NCBI GenBank assembly: GCA_016716835.1
Contig: JADJUW010000001.1
Location: forward strand, 3,128,001 to 3,192,000
DNA: 64,000 bases
From: Myxococcales bacterium
GTDB taxonomy: Bacteria; Myxococcota_A; Polyangia; Haliangiales; Haliangiaceae
Direction: 5' to 3'
Shown: positions 30,601 to 38,570 of the stretch, piece after piece
Layout of the letters: each line of letters starts with the position of its first letter
Position numbering within the stretch: the first letter of the stretch is position 1
Notes under the pieces: generated by a model
Told to the model about the DNA's origin: nothing
The model's input: the letters and a program-made list of their open reading frames with translations, nothing else
The model's database searches: none
Position numbers and translations under genes: made by a program

Positions 30601-31055
30601 CCATCGCGATCGTGCCGCCACCAGTAGATGCGGCAATCGCCGACGCGCCACCGCCAACGACAGATCGCGAAATCGAGCTTGAGGACAGCGGCGACGCTGG
30701 CACCACCGAGCCCTATCGCAAGCACCTCAGCGAGGCGAGGGCACGGCTCGAGCAAAGCGATCTACCGCGCGCCCGCCTCGCCATCGAGAAATCACTCGCT
30801 GCTAAGCGCACCGCGCGCGCGCTGCTGGTCAAGGCGGATATTTTGCGGCGCCAAGGCGAAAATACCAAGGCATTGGCCACGATCGACGAAGCCCTCGCGA
30901 TGTCCAGCAACTACGCCAATGCGTGGGACGCGCGCGGCCGCCTGCTGTGGTCGCTCGGCCGCAAGGCCGAGGCCCGCGCGGCGTGGGGCGAATATCTGAA
31001 GCGCAAGCCGACTGGTGATACGGCCGAGCGAATCCGCGAGATTATAGGTCCTTGA
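27684..31055 (+). CDS. Degenerate REC-PATAN-TPR membrane protein
   Basis: I start at ATG 27684 (about 1,123 residues); an in-frame ATG at 27633 is possible. The N-terminus is a receiver domain (LLIVDSDAPSLRVLEVMLRK), but the phosphorylated Asp position reads SEVF, with Glu56; the conserved Thr (VFVTAL) and Lys (FLTKPI) remain. A DUF4388/PATAN-like domain follows (about 150-260), then long disordered linkers. About eleven AAREQA-type repeats (about 703-795) are probably one long helix. A transmembrane segment lies at about 899-921 and TPR repeats at about 1010-1123. The layout resembles myxobacterial signalling or motility scaffold proteins. It looks like a permanently 'on' or phosphorylation-independent receiver. 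No specific partner is apparent. Confidence 0.8.
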   Translation: MPESQQHLLIVDSDAPSLRVLEVMLRKAGFHVACATDLAEAQAYLASATPDLIVSEVFYTSAQPGVTEAARPTGGYDLLRMVRASTRFENTAFVFVTALTDVESKIAGLELGADEFLTKPIFAKEIVARLRLILQRRSHNKLTQAAAGDRTRFAGQLADMGVVDLLQTVEISRKSGAIALADLENQVGTIYFKDGSVVDAQLGILQGERAIYRFLTWLDGNFEVTFRDIPNERRITTSTQAVLMEGLRRLDEWNRLCEQLPPLGHRLDFDMAQVRRRLGDVPDEYNDLLRLLDGKRTALQVIDASGVADLEALAQLAKLYFEGLLQDRGPAEGAGAEAVAATAARAVGGNVNPAHETVSFEEAFDGVPSRVTESEHLEQLRMPASPPVATITPGSSDTSLSTEPKQTSPHAAKVTAPQRLAIRPPITVPAVITPRRLKPNTAPLGQEPLRSARNPLDSLSPPISGATPRTITSKAAEIARAALKANDEFESDTATRQIVPLGMPKAASLMPGMAGMSQGQMLLAQLARTAAPSGDEPLQRVTITPRARRTGAPLAGDGVPVAIGLAHAQGGSGEISSPRQSRRRSALIDAAIVQAAVEPSGAIARSAGLVEHEVNEFSSTEVTEEMTDPGLGKLLRPRGLAQPRLLPAPLMPQTVANLPMPAPPVPWTPPSREEIVPGISNPPGGGVAQAAGAIDPEAVTAAREQAAAAAAAREQAAVAAREQAAAAAREQAAAAAREQAAAAAREQAAAAAREQAAAAAREQAAAAAREQAAAAAREQAAAAAREQAAAEAAARDLAAVASTSAMKATPLAQALQFEEVFSNLGVDDHALTTADVVEVAEQTPALSRTRTSEHSAVTELSVSRVAPRAPTATDIAVPRTRTRARESTGTSAYLASTPRRWPMVLLGAICLVAVAVAALWLQARGGRAATSDQPVAVPSNLQDAASGGAGLALPDAATPDPIVDAMASPKDAAIAIVPPPVDAAIADAPPPTTDREIELEDSGDAGTTEPYRKHLSEARARLEQSDLPRARLAIEKSLAAKRTARALLVKADILRRQGENTKALATIDEALAMSSNYANAWDARGRLLWSLGRKAEARAAWGEYLKRKPTGDTAERIREIIGP
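29790..30060 (+). repeat. In-frame 24-bp tandem repeat (AREQAAAA units)
   Basis: About eleven units encode Ala-Ala-Arg-Glu-Gln-Ala blocks; most have a 24-base period. The coding differs only at synonymous sites such as GCG/GCT and GAG/GAA, so copy number has probably varied through slippage. The array is part of the large receiver protein. Confidence 0.85.
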
Positions 31056-31095
31056 CCATGACGTCAAAGTTGCTTCGGCGCTACACCACGGGCGC

Positions 31096-32175
31096 ATGTT
31101 GATCCTGGGGCTGGAGAGCTCGTGCGACGAAACCGCCGCCGCGGTGGTGCGGGGCCGTGGCGCGCGCGGGCACGTGCTCGCCGACGTCGTCGCGAGCCAG
31201 CACGACGTGCACCGGCCGTTTGGAGGCGTCGTGCCCGAGCTGGCGTCGCGCGCACATATTGAGCATGTGATTCCAGTCGTGGACGCGGCGCTCACGGCAG
31301 CGGGCGTGACGCTCGCCGACCTTGACGCAATCGCCGTGACCTGTGGGCCGGGCCTCATCGGCGCCTTGCTGGTCGCCGTGCAGACGGCCAAGGCGATGGC
31401 GTATGGCGCAGGCAAGCCGCTGGTCGGCGTGCATCACCTCGAAGGTCACATGAGCGCCATCTATCTTGAAGAACGCGCGCCGCCGATGCCGCATCTGGCG
31501 CTCATTGTGTCGGGCGGGCACACCTCGCTGGTGCTAGTTACCGACCACGGCAGCTACGGCGTGCTCGGGCAAACGCGCGATGACGCCGCGGGCGAGGCCT
31601 TTGATAAGGGCGCCAAGTTGCTTGGGCTTGGCTATCCCGGCGGGGTGCTGATCGACCAACTAGCCAACGGTGGCGATCCGCAGGCGATTTCATTTCCGCG
31701 CGCGATGCTGCACAAAGAGAGCAATCTAGATTTTTCGTTTAGCGGCCTGAAGACCGCGCTGCTGCACTGGGTGCGCGCCAACGGCGTGCCGGGCTCACCC
31801 GCGAGCACGGCGACCACCGCCGTTGCGCAAACGCAAAGCATGCAGGACGTTTGCGCGAGCTATCAGCACGCCATCGTGGAAGTCCTAGTGCGCAAGACGC
31901 GCGCCGCCGTCGAGGCGACCGGGGTTGCGGCGGTGCAGCTATGTGGCGGCGTCGCGGCCAACAGCGCGCTGCGTGCGGGCATGGCGCAGGCAGGGCTGGC
32001 CGACGGCTTTGAGCTCTTCGTGCCCAAACCTAGCCACTGCACCGACAATGCCGCGATGATTGCCATGCGCGGCTATTTTCGATTTGCCGCTGGTGGTCGC
32101 GATGAGCTCACGCTCGATTCGCGCGCCAATTGGCCGCTACCGCATGCGACGCCACAATGGGTGAGGGGCGCATGA
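31096..32175 (+). CDS. tsaD: tRNA N6-adenosine threonylcarbamoyltransferase
   Basis: TsaD transfers the threonylcarbamoyl group to A37 of ANN-decoding tRNAs, together with TsaB, TsaC and TsaE. The 359-residue protein has LGLESSCDETAAAVV at the N-terminus, the iron-binding HHLEGH (His114 and His118), ALIVSGGHTSLV, and LCGGVAANSALR followed by CTDNAAMIA. It overlaps rsmA by ATGA and starts a tsaD-rsmA-mutM-sigma run. Confidence 0.97.
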   Translation: MLILGLESSCDETAAAVVRGRGARGHVLADVVASQHDVHRPFGGVVPELASRAHIEHVIPVVDAALTAAGVTLADLDAIAVTCGPGLIGALLVAVQTAKAMAYGAGKPLVGVHHLEGHMSAIYLEERAPPMPHLALIVSGGHTSLVLVTDHGSYGVLGQTRDDAAGEAFDKGAKLLGLGYPGGVLIDQLANGGDPQAISFPRAMLHKESNLDFSFSGLKTALLHWVRANGVPGSPASTATTAVAQTQSMQDVCASYQHAIVEVLVRKTRAAVEATGVAAVQLCGGVAANSALRAGMAQAGLADGFELFVPKPSHCTDNAAMIAMRGYFRFAAGGRDELTLDSRANWPLPHATPQWVRGA

Positions 32176-33029
32176 CCATGTTTCCCACTGCGCACGAGCT
32201 GCTGGCCAAATACGGGCTGCGTGCCAAGAAGTCGTTTAGCCAGAATTTCTTGACCTCTGATCGCGTGTTTCGCGCCATCGTCGACGCCACCGTGCAGTCA
32301 GAAATGGACTGGGTGGTCGAGGTTGGCGCCGGCATTGGCACGCTCACCGCGCGCCTAGCCCAACGCGCCTATGAGGGTAAGGTCATCGCGCTCGAACGCG
32401 ATCCCGACATGATCAGCGTGTTACGAGGCGAGCTTGGGCAACACGACGTGGTCCACATCGAGCCGTGCGACGCGCTCGCCTACAACTATGAAATGGCCGC
32501 AAAGTGGGCGGCGGGTCCCATCGCGGTCTGCGGCAATTTGCCATATCACATCGCCGCGCCGCTCATCTTCCGCATCATGGAGGCGCGCGCGCATGTCAGT
32601 CGCTTGGTCGTTATGGTGCAGCGCGAGATGGCTGACCGCATCGTCGCCGTGCCCGACACGCGCGCGTATGGCGCGATGAGCGTCATGCTGCAGACCTACG
32701 CCGACGTAAAAATGGTGGCCAAGGTCGCCGCGGGCTCGTTTGTGCCGCCGCCTAAAGTTGAGTCAGCGGTGGTGCAGCTAACGCCGTTGCCGGAAGGCCG
32801 TGGCCGCTTTGACGTCGATGAAACCCACTATCATATGGTGGTGCATGCCGCCTTTGCGCAACGGCGCAAGACGCTGCGCAACTCGCTGCAGTCCGCGTTT
32901 TCGGGCGACGACGTCGCGGCCGCGCTTAGCCAGACCGGCCTCGATGGAGGCCGGCGCGCCGAGACCCTGAACCTCGCCGAATTTGGCCAACTGGCGGCAG
33001 CGTTGCCGGATCTAAAGCGGACCAATTAG
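32172..33029 (+). CDS. rsmA: 16S rRNA dimethyladenosine transferase
   Basis: RsmA (KsgA) dimethylates A1518 and A1519 of 16S rRNA. The 285-residue protein has KKSFSQNFLTSDRVF, SAM motif I VEVGAGIGTLTARL, and the catalytic motif CGNLPYHIAAPL. The start at 32172 is set by the ATGA overlap with tsaD; the frame is open a little further upstream. mutM follows after 6 bases. Confidence 0.96.
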   Translation: MTMFPTAHELLAKYGLRAKKSFSQNFLTSDRVFRAIVDATVQSEMDWVVEVGAGIGTLTARLAQRAYEGKVIALERDPDMISVLRGELGQHDVVHIEPCDALAYNYEMAAKWAAGPIAVCGNLPYHIAAPLIFRIMEARAHVSRLVVMVQREMADRIVAVPDTRAYGAMSVMLQTYADVKMVAKVAAGSFVPPPKVESAVVQLTPLPEGRGRFDVDETHYHMVVHAAFAQRRKTLRNSLQSAFSGDDVAAALSQTGLDGGRRAETLNLAEFGQLAAALPDLKRTN

Positions 33030-33035
33030 CAATCT

Positions 33036-33884
33036 ATGCCCGAGTTGCCCGAAGTCGAAACGGTGCGGCGAACGTTGGCGCCGGCGCTTGGCATGCGCGT
33101 TGATGCCGTCTTCGCATCCGGCCAAGCGTTGCGCGGTAAAGCGGTCCGCCGCGCGGAGCTGACGCCGCTCATCGGCGCTGCCTTGCGTGCCATTGATCGG
33201 CGCGGCAAATATCTCGTGCTGCAATTTGGTGCCCGCGCGATTATCGCGCATCTCGGCATGAGTGGGCGACTGTTGTGGAGCGCCGCCAGCGTGCCACGCC
33301 CCAAGCACACCCATGCCGTGCTGGCCGACGGGTGCGGTCACGAGCTGCGATTCGTCGATCCGCGGCGCTTTGGCCAATTTGAGGTCGTGATGACGCCCGC
33401 GTTGGCGGCGCACCCATCGCTCGCACCGCTTGGCGTTGATCCGATTGCCGAAGGCCTCGCGGGCGCGCAACTCGCCGCGCTCGCGCGCGCGCGCCGCACG
33501 CCAATCAAATCGCTACTGCTTGATCAAGCCGCGCTCGCCGGTGTCGGCAACATTTACGCGTCCGAAGCGCTGTGGCTAGCCAAGGTGCATCCCCTACGCG
33601 CGGCAAACCGCCTCTCGGCACATGCCTACGATGAGGTCGCGCATGGGGTGGTGCAGGTGATGCGCGACGCGATCGAGAACCATGGCACGAGCCTGCGCGA
33701 CTTTGTGAGCGGCACCGGCGAGGCAGGGGGCAATGCGGGCTATCTGCAGGTCTATGGCCGGGCCGGCAAGCCGTGCCTTCGCTGCGGCGTCGCGATCAAG
33801 TCATTTGTGGTTGCGGGCCGCAACACGTACTGCTGCCCCCGTTGTCAGCCCGCACCACGCCGGGGTAAGGTAACGACGCTTTGA
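33036..33884 (+). CDS. mutM: Formamidopyrimidine-DNA glycosylase
   Basis: MutM excises oxidised purines such as 8-oxoguanine. The N-terminal MPELPEVETVRRTL supplies the catalytic Pro2 and Glu3, with the beta-elimination Lys in RRGKYLVLQF. The C-terminal zinc finger CLRCG...CCPRC is complete. Length is 282 residues. Its stop overlaps the sigma-factor TTG start. Confidence 0.96.
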   Translation: MPELPEVETVRRTLAPALGMRVDAVFASGQALRGKAVRRAELTPLIGAALRAIDRRGKYLVLQFGARAIIAHLGMSGRLLWSAASVPRPKHTHAVLADGCGHELRFVDPRRFGQFEVVMTPALAAHPSLAPLGVDPIAEGLAGAQLAALARARRTPIKSLLLDQAALAGVGNIYASEALWLAKVHPLRAANRLSAHAYDEVAHGVVQVMRDAIENHGTSLRDFVSGTGEAGGNAGYLQVYGRAGKPCLRCGVAIKSFVVAGRNTYCCPRCQPAPRRGKVTTL

Positions 33885-34450
33885 GCCCGACCGACGAAGA
33901 GCTCATGCTGCGCTATCAGGCGGGTGAGGTTCGCGCCTTTGACCAGTTGCTCGAGCGCTATAAGCGCCCCCTGTTTCAATTCATTTATCGCAGCGTCGGT
34001 TCGCAGGCGGCCGCGGAGGACGTACTGCAAGACACCTTCATGCGCGTCATTCGCATGAACCAAAGCTATCAACAGCAAGCCAAATTCTCGACGTGGCTCT
34101 ATACCATCGCGCGCAACCTGTGCGTTGACTTCGCGCGGCGCGGCAAGCATCGCAACCATGCCTCGCTCGACGCACCCATGGGAGGCGATGACGCAAGCAC
34201 GCTGCTCGATCGGCAGGCGGCGCCTGGTGGCGGGCAAGACGCGCTGCTGGGCGATGCCGAATTTAGCGCCGCCTTGCAGCGCCTCTTGGCGCAGTTGCCG
34301 CAAGATCAGCGCGAGGTCTTTGTTATGCGCGAGCTGCAAGATTTGTCGTTCAAGGAAATCGCCGACATTACCGGCAGCTCCGAGAACACCGCGAAAACCG
34401 CATGCGCTACGCGCTCGAAAAACTGCGCGGTGGGCTGGCCGAATTCTTAG
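33881..34450 (+). CDS. ECF sigma factor, frameshifted at the C-terminus
   Basis: A sigma-70-family ECF factor. Region 2 contains EDVLQDTFMRVIRM and FSTWLYTIARNLCVDFARR; region 4 contains LPQDQREVFVMRELQDLSFKEIADI. The recognition helix should continue as SENTAKTRMRYALEKLRGGL, but the frame as read goes to TACATRSKNCAV. The next frame carries exactly RMRYALEKLRGGLAEFLVDA, ending at 34461. Adding one C at 34394-34400 (AAAACCGC) restores a 193-residue factor. The TTG start overlaps the mutM stop (TTGA). No anti-sigma gene follows; the downstream neighbour is convergent rnhB, so it may be regulated by other means. Confidence 0.85.
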   Translation: MSPTDEELMLRYQAGEVRAFDQLLERYKRPLFQFIYRSVGSQAAAEDVLQDTFMRVIRMNQSYQQQAKFSTWLYTIARNLCVDFARRGKHRNHASLDAPMGGDDASTLLDRQAAPGGGQDALLGDAEFSAALQRLLAQLPQDQREVFVMRELQDLSFKEIADITGSSENTAKTACATRSKNCAVGWPNS

Positions 34451-35109
34451 TCGATGCGTAGCTCGTGCGTTACGTAGGTCGCGAGAAACGGATACGGCCA
34501 TGACCTTCGCGCCTCCGGCAGCAGGCGGCCATGCAGCTTGGCATAGGCGACGAGAAACGCGCGCGTGGCGTCGTTCAGATAGCCGCCTCCGCGGATCTCT
34601 CCGAAGTCGTCGGCATAGCGCGCGCAGATCTCGGCATAAAGCGCGTCCCGCTTGGCCTTGGCGATCACCGAGGCCGCCGCCACGGCGATGTGCACGTCCT
34701 CGCCGCCATTATGGGCCTCAAGCGCGGGATGCCGTGAGCTAAGCGGTCCAAACACCGCTGTCCCGTCGGCGACGATGCGGGCACACGGTCCACTGCGCTG
34801 CTCGGCGCGTACGATCAAGGCCGTCGCAAGCTCGCGCTCGAGCACGTTGAGCTCGCCGCGCGTGACGCGCTCATCGATGACCTCCACGGTCGCGACCTCA
34901 AGCTGCGCAAAGTCGGCAATGTCGCCAATGGCCGCGGCTAGCTCGGCCCGCCGCGACTTGGCGCGCGCGCCAGCACCGAACGACTTGCTATCGGCAACGC
35001 CGAGGGCGCGCAGCCGCAGTGCCTGCGCCTCGGTGACGGCGACCGCGGCAACGACCATCTCACCGATCGCCGGCCCGCGGCCAGCCTCATCAATGCCCAG
35101 CGTAATCAC
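34447..35109 (-). CDS. rnhB: Ribonuclease HII
   Basis: RNase HII cuts RNA in RNA-DNA hybrids and removes misincorporated ribonucleotides. The GTG start at 35109 is set by a GTGA overlap with the upstream nucleotidyltransferase stop. The 220-residue protein opens ITLGIDEAGRGPAIGEM, with the catalytic Asp and Glu, and has VADSKSFGAG and AAASVIAKAKRDAL. The C-terminus overlaps the sigma-factor end. Confidence 0.94.
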   Translation of the reverse strand: MITLGIDEAGRGPAIGEMVVAAVAVTEAQALRLRALGVADSKSFGAGARAKSRRAELAAAIGDIADFAQLEVATVEVIDERVTRGELNVLERELATALIVRAEQRSGPCARIVADGTAVFGPLSSRHPALEAHNGGEDVHIAVAAASVIAKAKRDALYAEICARYADDFGEIRGGGYLNDATRAFLVAYAKLHGRLLPEARRSWPYPFLATYVTHELRID

Positions 35110-36092
35110 GCTTGCACGACGCCGTGCTGATTGATGATGGCGTTCTCGGCGTCGCGGACGCAGGCCGCGCCGCGCCACACCACCGCGTGGCGCAGCGTCA
35201 CATGCGGCGCCACACGCGCGCCGGCGCCAACGACCACGTACGGCCCAACCACCGCGCCTTCGCCGATGCGCGCACCCGCCGCGATGCGCACGGGTTCGCG
35301 AATGACCACGTCGGCGGCAATTTCGGCGCGAGGGTCGACGCCTGTGAGCGTCGCGGGCGGATGGCGCAGCACGACGCGGTCGAGCATTGCCCAATTGCTG
35401 GCGAGATAGCGCTGCGGTGTTGAGTGCTCGGCGAAGTAGCCGTCGCGATGTACGTAGGCCCCAACGTGCGCGCCGCCGCGCAACCATGGCAAATAGCCTT
35501 GCCGCACCATGCACGCCTCGCCATCGGGTAGCCGCGCGACCACCGATGGCCGCGTGATGTGGACGCCGCAAAACATATGCCGACCCGCCCCGAGAATATC
35601 CTCGACCCGCGGTACATCGCCCGCCGTATCGACCTGCACGGCGCCCCAAGCCGCGGCATCGTCGACGGGCTGCACGACCATCATGCCGAGGCTGCCGTGG
35701 GCGCGCTCGGCGATCGCAAACTGCGCGCGCAACGCGGCCACGTCAAAATCGAAAATTAGCTTGCCATTGCATGAAATAAACGGCTCGTCGGTGCCCTGCG
35801 GATCAAGCAGCGACAAGGCGTGCTTGAGGCCACCGCCCGTGCCGAGAATGGTCTCTTCCTGGCTATAGCTGAGGTTGGCGCCGAAGGCGCGGCCATCGCC
35901 AAGCTCGCGCTGAAACACGTCGCCGCGATGGTGGAGGTTGATAACGATGTCGGTGATGCCGTGCGCGACGAGATTGGCGATGCCATAGCGAACGATGGGG
36001 ATATCGCACACCGGGAGCATCGGCTTGGGGCAATCATCGGAAAGCGCCCCCAGGCGCGTGCCATATCCCGCGCAGAGCAACATGGCCTTCAT
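35106..36092 (-). CDS. NDP-sugar nucleotidyltransferase with LbH tail
   Basis: A 328-residue nucleotidyltransferase of the mannose-1-phosphate guanylyltransferase/GlmU-like group. The N-terminus has the signature LLCAGYGTRLGALSDDCPKPMLPV, split here as LLCAGYGTRLG and CPKPMLPV. A GTGGGLKHAL strand follows, and the C-terminal 80 residues are a left-handed beta-helix (VVIREPVRIAAGARIGEGAV). The start is ATG 36092, preceded by AGGA; an ATG at 36101 is possible. The sugar is unknown. It adjoins a double GNAT gene, which suggests nucleotide-sugar modification for surface polysaccharide. Confidence 0.88.
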   Translation of the reverse strand: MKAMLLCAGYGTRLGALSDDCPKPMLPVCDIPIVRYGIANLVAHGITDIVINLHHRGDVFQRELGDGRAFGANLSYSQEETILGTGGGLKHALSLLDPQGTDEPFISCNGKLIFDFDVAALRAQFAIAERAHGSLGMMVVQPVDDAAAWGAVQVDTAGDVPRVEDILGAGRHMFCGVHITRPSVVARLPDGEACMVRQGYLPWLRGGAHVGAYVHRDGYFAEHSTPQRYLASNWAMLDRVVLRHPPATLTGVDPRAEIAADVVIREPVRIAAGARIGEGAVVGPYVVVGAGARVAPHVTLRHAVVWRGAACVRDAENAIINQHGVVQA

Positions 36093-36102
36093 GGGCGGCA
36101 TC

Positions 36103-36987
36103 CTACATGGTTTTTGACATCGCCACAAAGCGCCGCTCCACCTGCGCGCCACAAGCGTGGATGTAAAAACGATCGGCATTGGTCCACGGGATCACGGTGT
36201 AGGCCTGCATCGCCGCCAGCTTGCGCACGGCCGCGAGCAGCAGCGCGGTAGCAATGCCACGGCCACGATGAGCGGGCAGGGTGCCGGTGGGGCCAAACCA
36301 GTTCAGCGCGGCATTGTTGCCGCCGGTCGCGGCGAACCCAACGATGTCGCCAGCCGTCGTCCTCGCCAGCCAGAGCGCCTTTGCGCGCGCGCATTCATGG
36401 GCCCAGGCGTGGGAAAATTCGCCTCGAATGATCGGCAGCGCGGCCGCTCGCTGCGCGGCATCGGCTGACGAGATGGTAACGCCATGACGCGCGATCGCGG
36501 CGATCGCATGTGCCAACGCCGCCGCCGAGGGTGCGCCCGCACCTTGCAGCGGCACGCGCATGTTTAGGCACGACGCGCCGGGGCGGTAACCGCGGTGGAT
36601 AAGCCACGCCCGCGCAACGGTATCGCTCGCGTCGATGCCGGGCAGCAAATAGTTGCCAGGTTCCGCATGCACATGCAGTGCGGCCGCGCCGCAGCCCGCT
36701 TCGACCGCTTGCAAGAGGCGACTGCCCAGGCCTTGGCGTCGCCACGCCGCGCCCACCGCGAGCACGCGCAGATACGCACCGCACCCGACGGCGACGCCGT
36801 GCACCTCGCCCCTAGCGCCGTGCGCGATCCAAATGGAGGAAGGTCCATGCGGCGACTCGCCGGTCAATTTTTCTAGCGCGACCAAAGCGGCCCATGGGCC
36901 ATAGGCGTCGGCAATTAGCCGGGCGCACGCCTCAAGCGGCACGGCGTCCGCATCGACGCGTACGATGGTCGTGCGGCGCGCCGGCAT
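36103..36987 (-). CDS. Tandem GNAT acetyltransferase
   Basis: A 294-residue protein with two GNAT folds. The first acetyl-CoA loop is VGAAWRRQGLGSRLLQAVE and the second is TLPAHRGRGIATALLLAAV; both keep the (Q/R)xxGxG/A pattern. The N-terminal domain ends before about residue 140. Substrate unknown. It is 10 bases upstream of the nucleotidyltransferase, so the two are probably cotranscribed. Confidence 0.82.
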   Translation of the reverse strand: MPARRTTIVRVDADAVPLEACARLIADAYGPWAALVALEKLTGESPHGPSSIWIAHGARGEVHGVAVGCGAYLRVLAVGAAWRRQGLGSRLLQAVEAGCGAAALHVHAEPGNYLLPGIDASDTVARAWLIHRGYRPGASCLNMRVPLQGAGAPSAAALAHAIAAIARHGVTISSADAAQRAAALPIIRGEFSHAWAHECARAKALWLARTTAGDIVGFAATGGNNAALNWFGPTGTLPAHRGRGIATALLLAAVRKLAAMQAYTVIPWTNADRFYIHACGAQVERRFVAMSKTM

Positions 36988-36993
36988 GGCCGG

Positions 36994-38508
36994 CTATTGC
37001 TGGAGCTCGCAGTCAAATAAGACTTCGTCGGTAAGGACGTCGGTATAGATGGCGCGAATGGTGTCGGTGCCCGGGTCCAAGATAAGTTTGGTCGCCACTT
37101 GCGAACGCCCGTGGCCAAACACGAATTGGTCCTCCGGCAAGATCGTATCGATCGAAAGCCCATCCTCGTAGAGCAGGCCCAGCGGATTGACGTCGGACGC
37201 GCCTGGACCCACGGTGAGCTCCCACATATTGTCGAAGGCGCCATCATCCGCATCGCCCGGGCGATCGATGCGGCCGACGAAGCCCATGTGAATATCACCG
37301 GCGATGAACCATACGTTCTTGATGTCGCTATCCTTGATAAATTGCAGCAGCTCCGTGCGTTGCGCCGCATAGCCGCTCCAGCGGTCGTTAAGCGAGAGCG
37401 GCGTCATCCACGCGCCCGGCATCGCCGTCATGTTGACCGACGAAAACACGATCTTAAAGTGCGCCGTGGAGTTCGCCAGCGTGGTCTTGATAAATTCGAG
37501 TTGCGCCGGCGAAACAAACTCCGCAGCCGGCGTGCCCAGGGTCGAAGGCTTGCGCTCGCTACGTAGATCGGTCACGACGATGGTCGCGGTGTCGCCCCAC
37601 TGATGCGATGTCCACACGCGGCTTGCTTCATCTCGGCGCCGGGCGACATGGCTAAAAAATGCATCTTGCGCGATCGCAAAGCGCGCCGGGTCAATCGTTT
37701 CTGGATCGTAGTTGTCGGTAACCTCGTGGTCGTCCCATGACATAAACCAGCTCGTCGAGGCCAAGAGCTCGCGATAGCCGGCCTGCGATAGTTGCGCTCC
37801 CCAACTCGCCGCATAGTCCTCTGCGGTGAGCGCCCCGTCGTTATAGACAATGTCACCCACGTGCAGCAGCAGATCTGCCGGCTCCTGCGCCATCTCCGAC
37901 AACGCGACAAAAGGCACCAACTCGGCGAGCTCCGAAGGCGATGACGTGCCGACGCACGTGGTGGTGGCGAGCGTGAGCTGCTGCTTGCTGCCGGCTGGCG
38001 GCGCGGTCTTAACGCGACCGATGAGGCTGCGGCCGGCGTCGTTGTTCGCCGTGGTGAAAAAGCCGTAGGCATAAACGGTATCAGCGGCGAGGCCTTCGAC
38101 GTCAACCTTGATCGCGCCGCTCGCGTCAGCGGTGGCCTCGGTTTCAAGCACCGTCATTGGCTCGCCATCGACGTCGCGCCAAACGCGCAAGGTGGCCATC
38201 GCCGCCGGCGCGGTATGCGTCCACGCGAGGAAGCCATCAAGCGTGGTCTCGCCGGCCTGCACCCCGAGTGGAAAAGCGACCAGATCCTCGGAAAGCGCGG
38301 TGTAATCAAACGCCGCTGCGGCGGCCCCGTCAATCGGTTGCGGATCAAGGCCCGCGGTCGTCGGCGACGCCGGACCGCGCTTGGTTACGCGCGGCACTAG
38401 ATCGCAATTGACGCCAACTGGCCCAGCATCGTCTTTGTCGCAGCCGGCGTGCGTCATGAGCAAGGCCGTGGCGGTCGCAATCATTTTAGCTACGTGTGCG
38501 CGAGACAT
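36994..38508 (-). CDS. PhoD-like phosphatase lipoprotein
   Basis: A metallophosphoesterase of the PhoD/alkaline phosphatase D type, 504 residues from ATG 38508 behind a strong AAGGAG site. A signal peptide ends at a lipobox-like THAGC (about residue 22). An Fn3-like N-terminal domain is followed by the metal-binding core: LLLHVGDIVYND, MSWDDHEVTDNYD and FIAGDIHMGFVG. PhoD enzymes hydrolyse phosphate diesters and monoesters using Ca/Fe. It follows tlyA by 62 bases. Confidence 0.85.
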   Translation of the reverse strand: MSRAHVAKMIATATALLMTHAGCDKDDAGPVGVNCDLVPRVTKRGPASPTTAGLDPQPIDGAAAAAFDYTALSEDLVAFPLGVQAGETTLDGFLAWTHTAPAAMATLRVWRDVDGEPMTVLETEATADASGAIKVDVEGLAADTVYAYGFFTTANNDAGRSLIGRVKTAPPAGSKQQLTLATTTCVGTSSPSELAELVPFVALSEMAQEPADLLLHVGDIVYNDGALTAEDYAASWGAQLSQAGYRELLASTSWFMSWDDHEVTDNYDPETIDPARFAIAQDAFFSHVARRRDEASRVWTSHQWGDTATIVVTDLRSERKPSTLGTPAAEFVSPAQLEFIKTTLANSTAHFKIVFSSVNMTAMPGAWMTPLSLNDRWSGYAAQRTELLQFIKDSDIKNVWFIAGDIHMGFVGRIDRPGDADDGAFDNMWELTVGPGASDVNPLGLLYEDGLSIDTILPEDQFVFGHGRSQVATKLILDPGTDTIRAIYTDVLTDEVLFDCELQQ

Positions 38509-38570
38509 GGGGCTCCTTGCGGCCAACCGTCCCAAGACGGCGCTGCCGGCGCAGCCTATCCACAAGCAGC

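Noticed and set aside
34125..34742. 205-residue frame across the sigma-rnhB junction
   Set aside because: Its first part merely carries the shifted sigma region, and the rest is antisense to rnhB.
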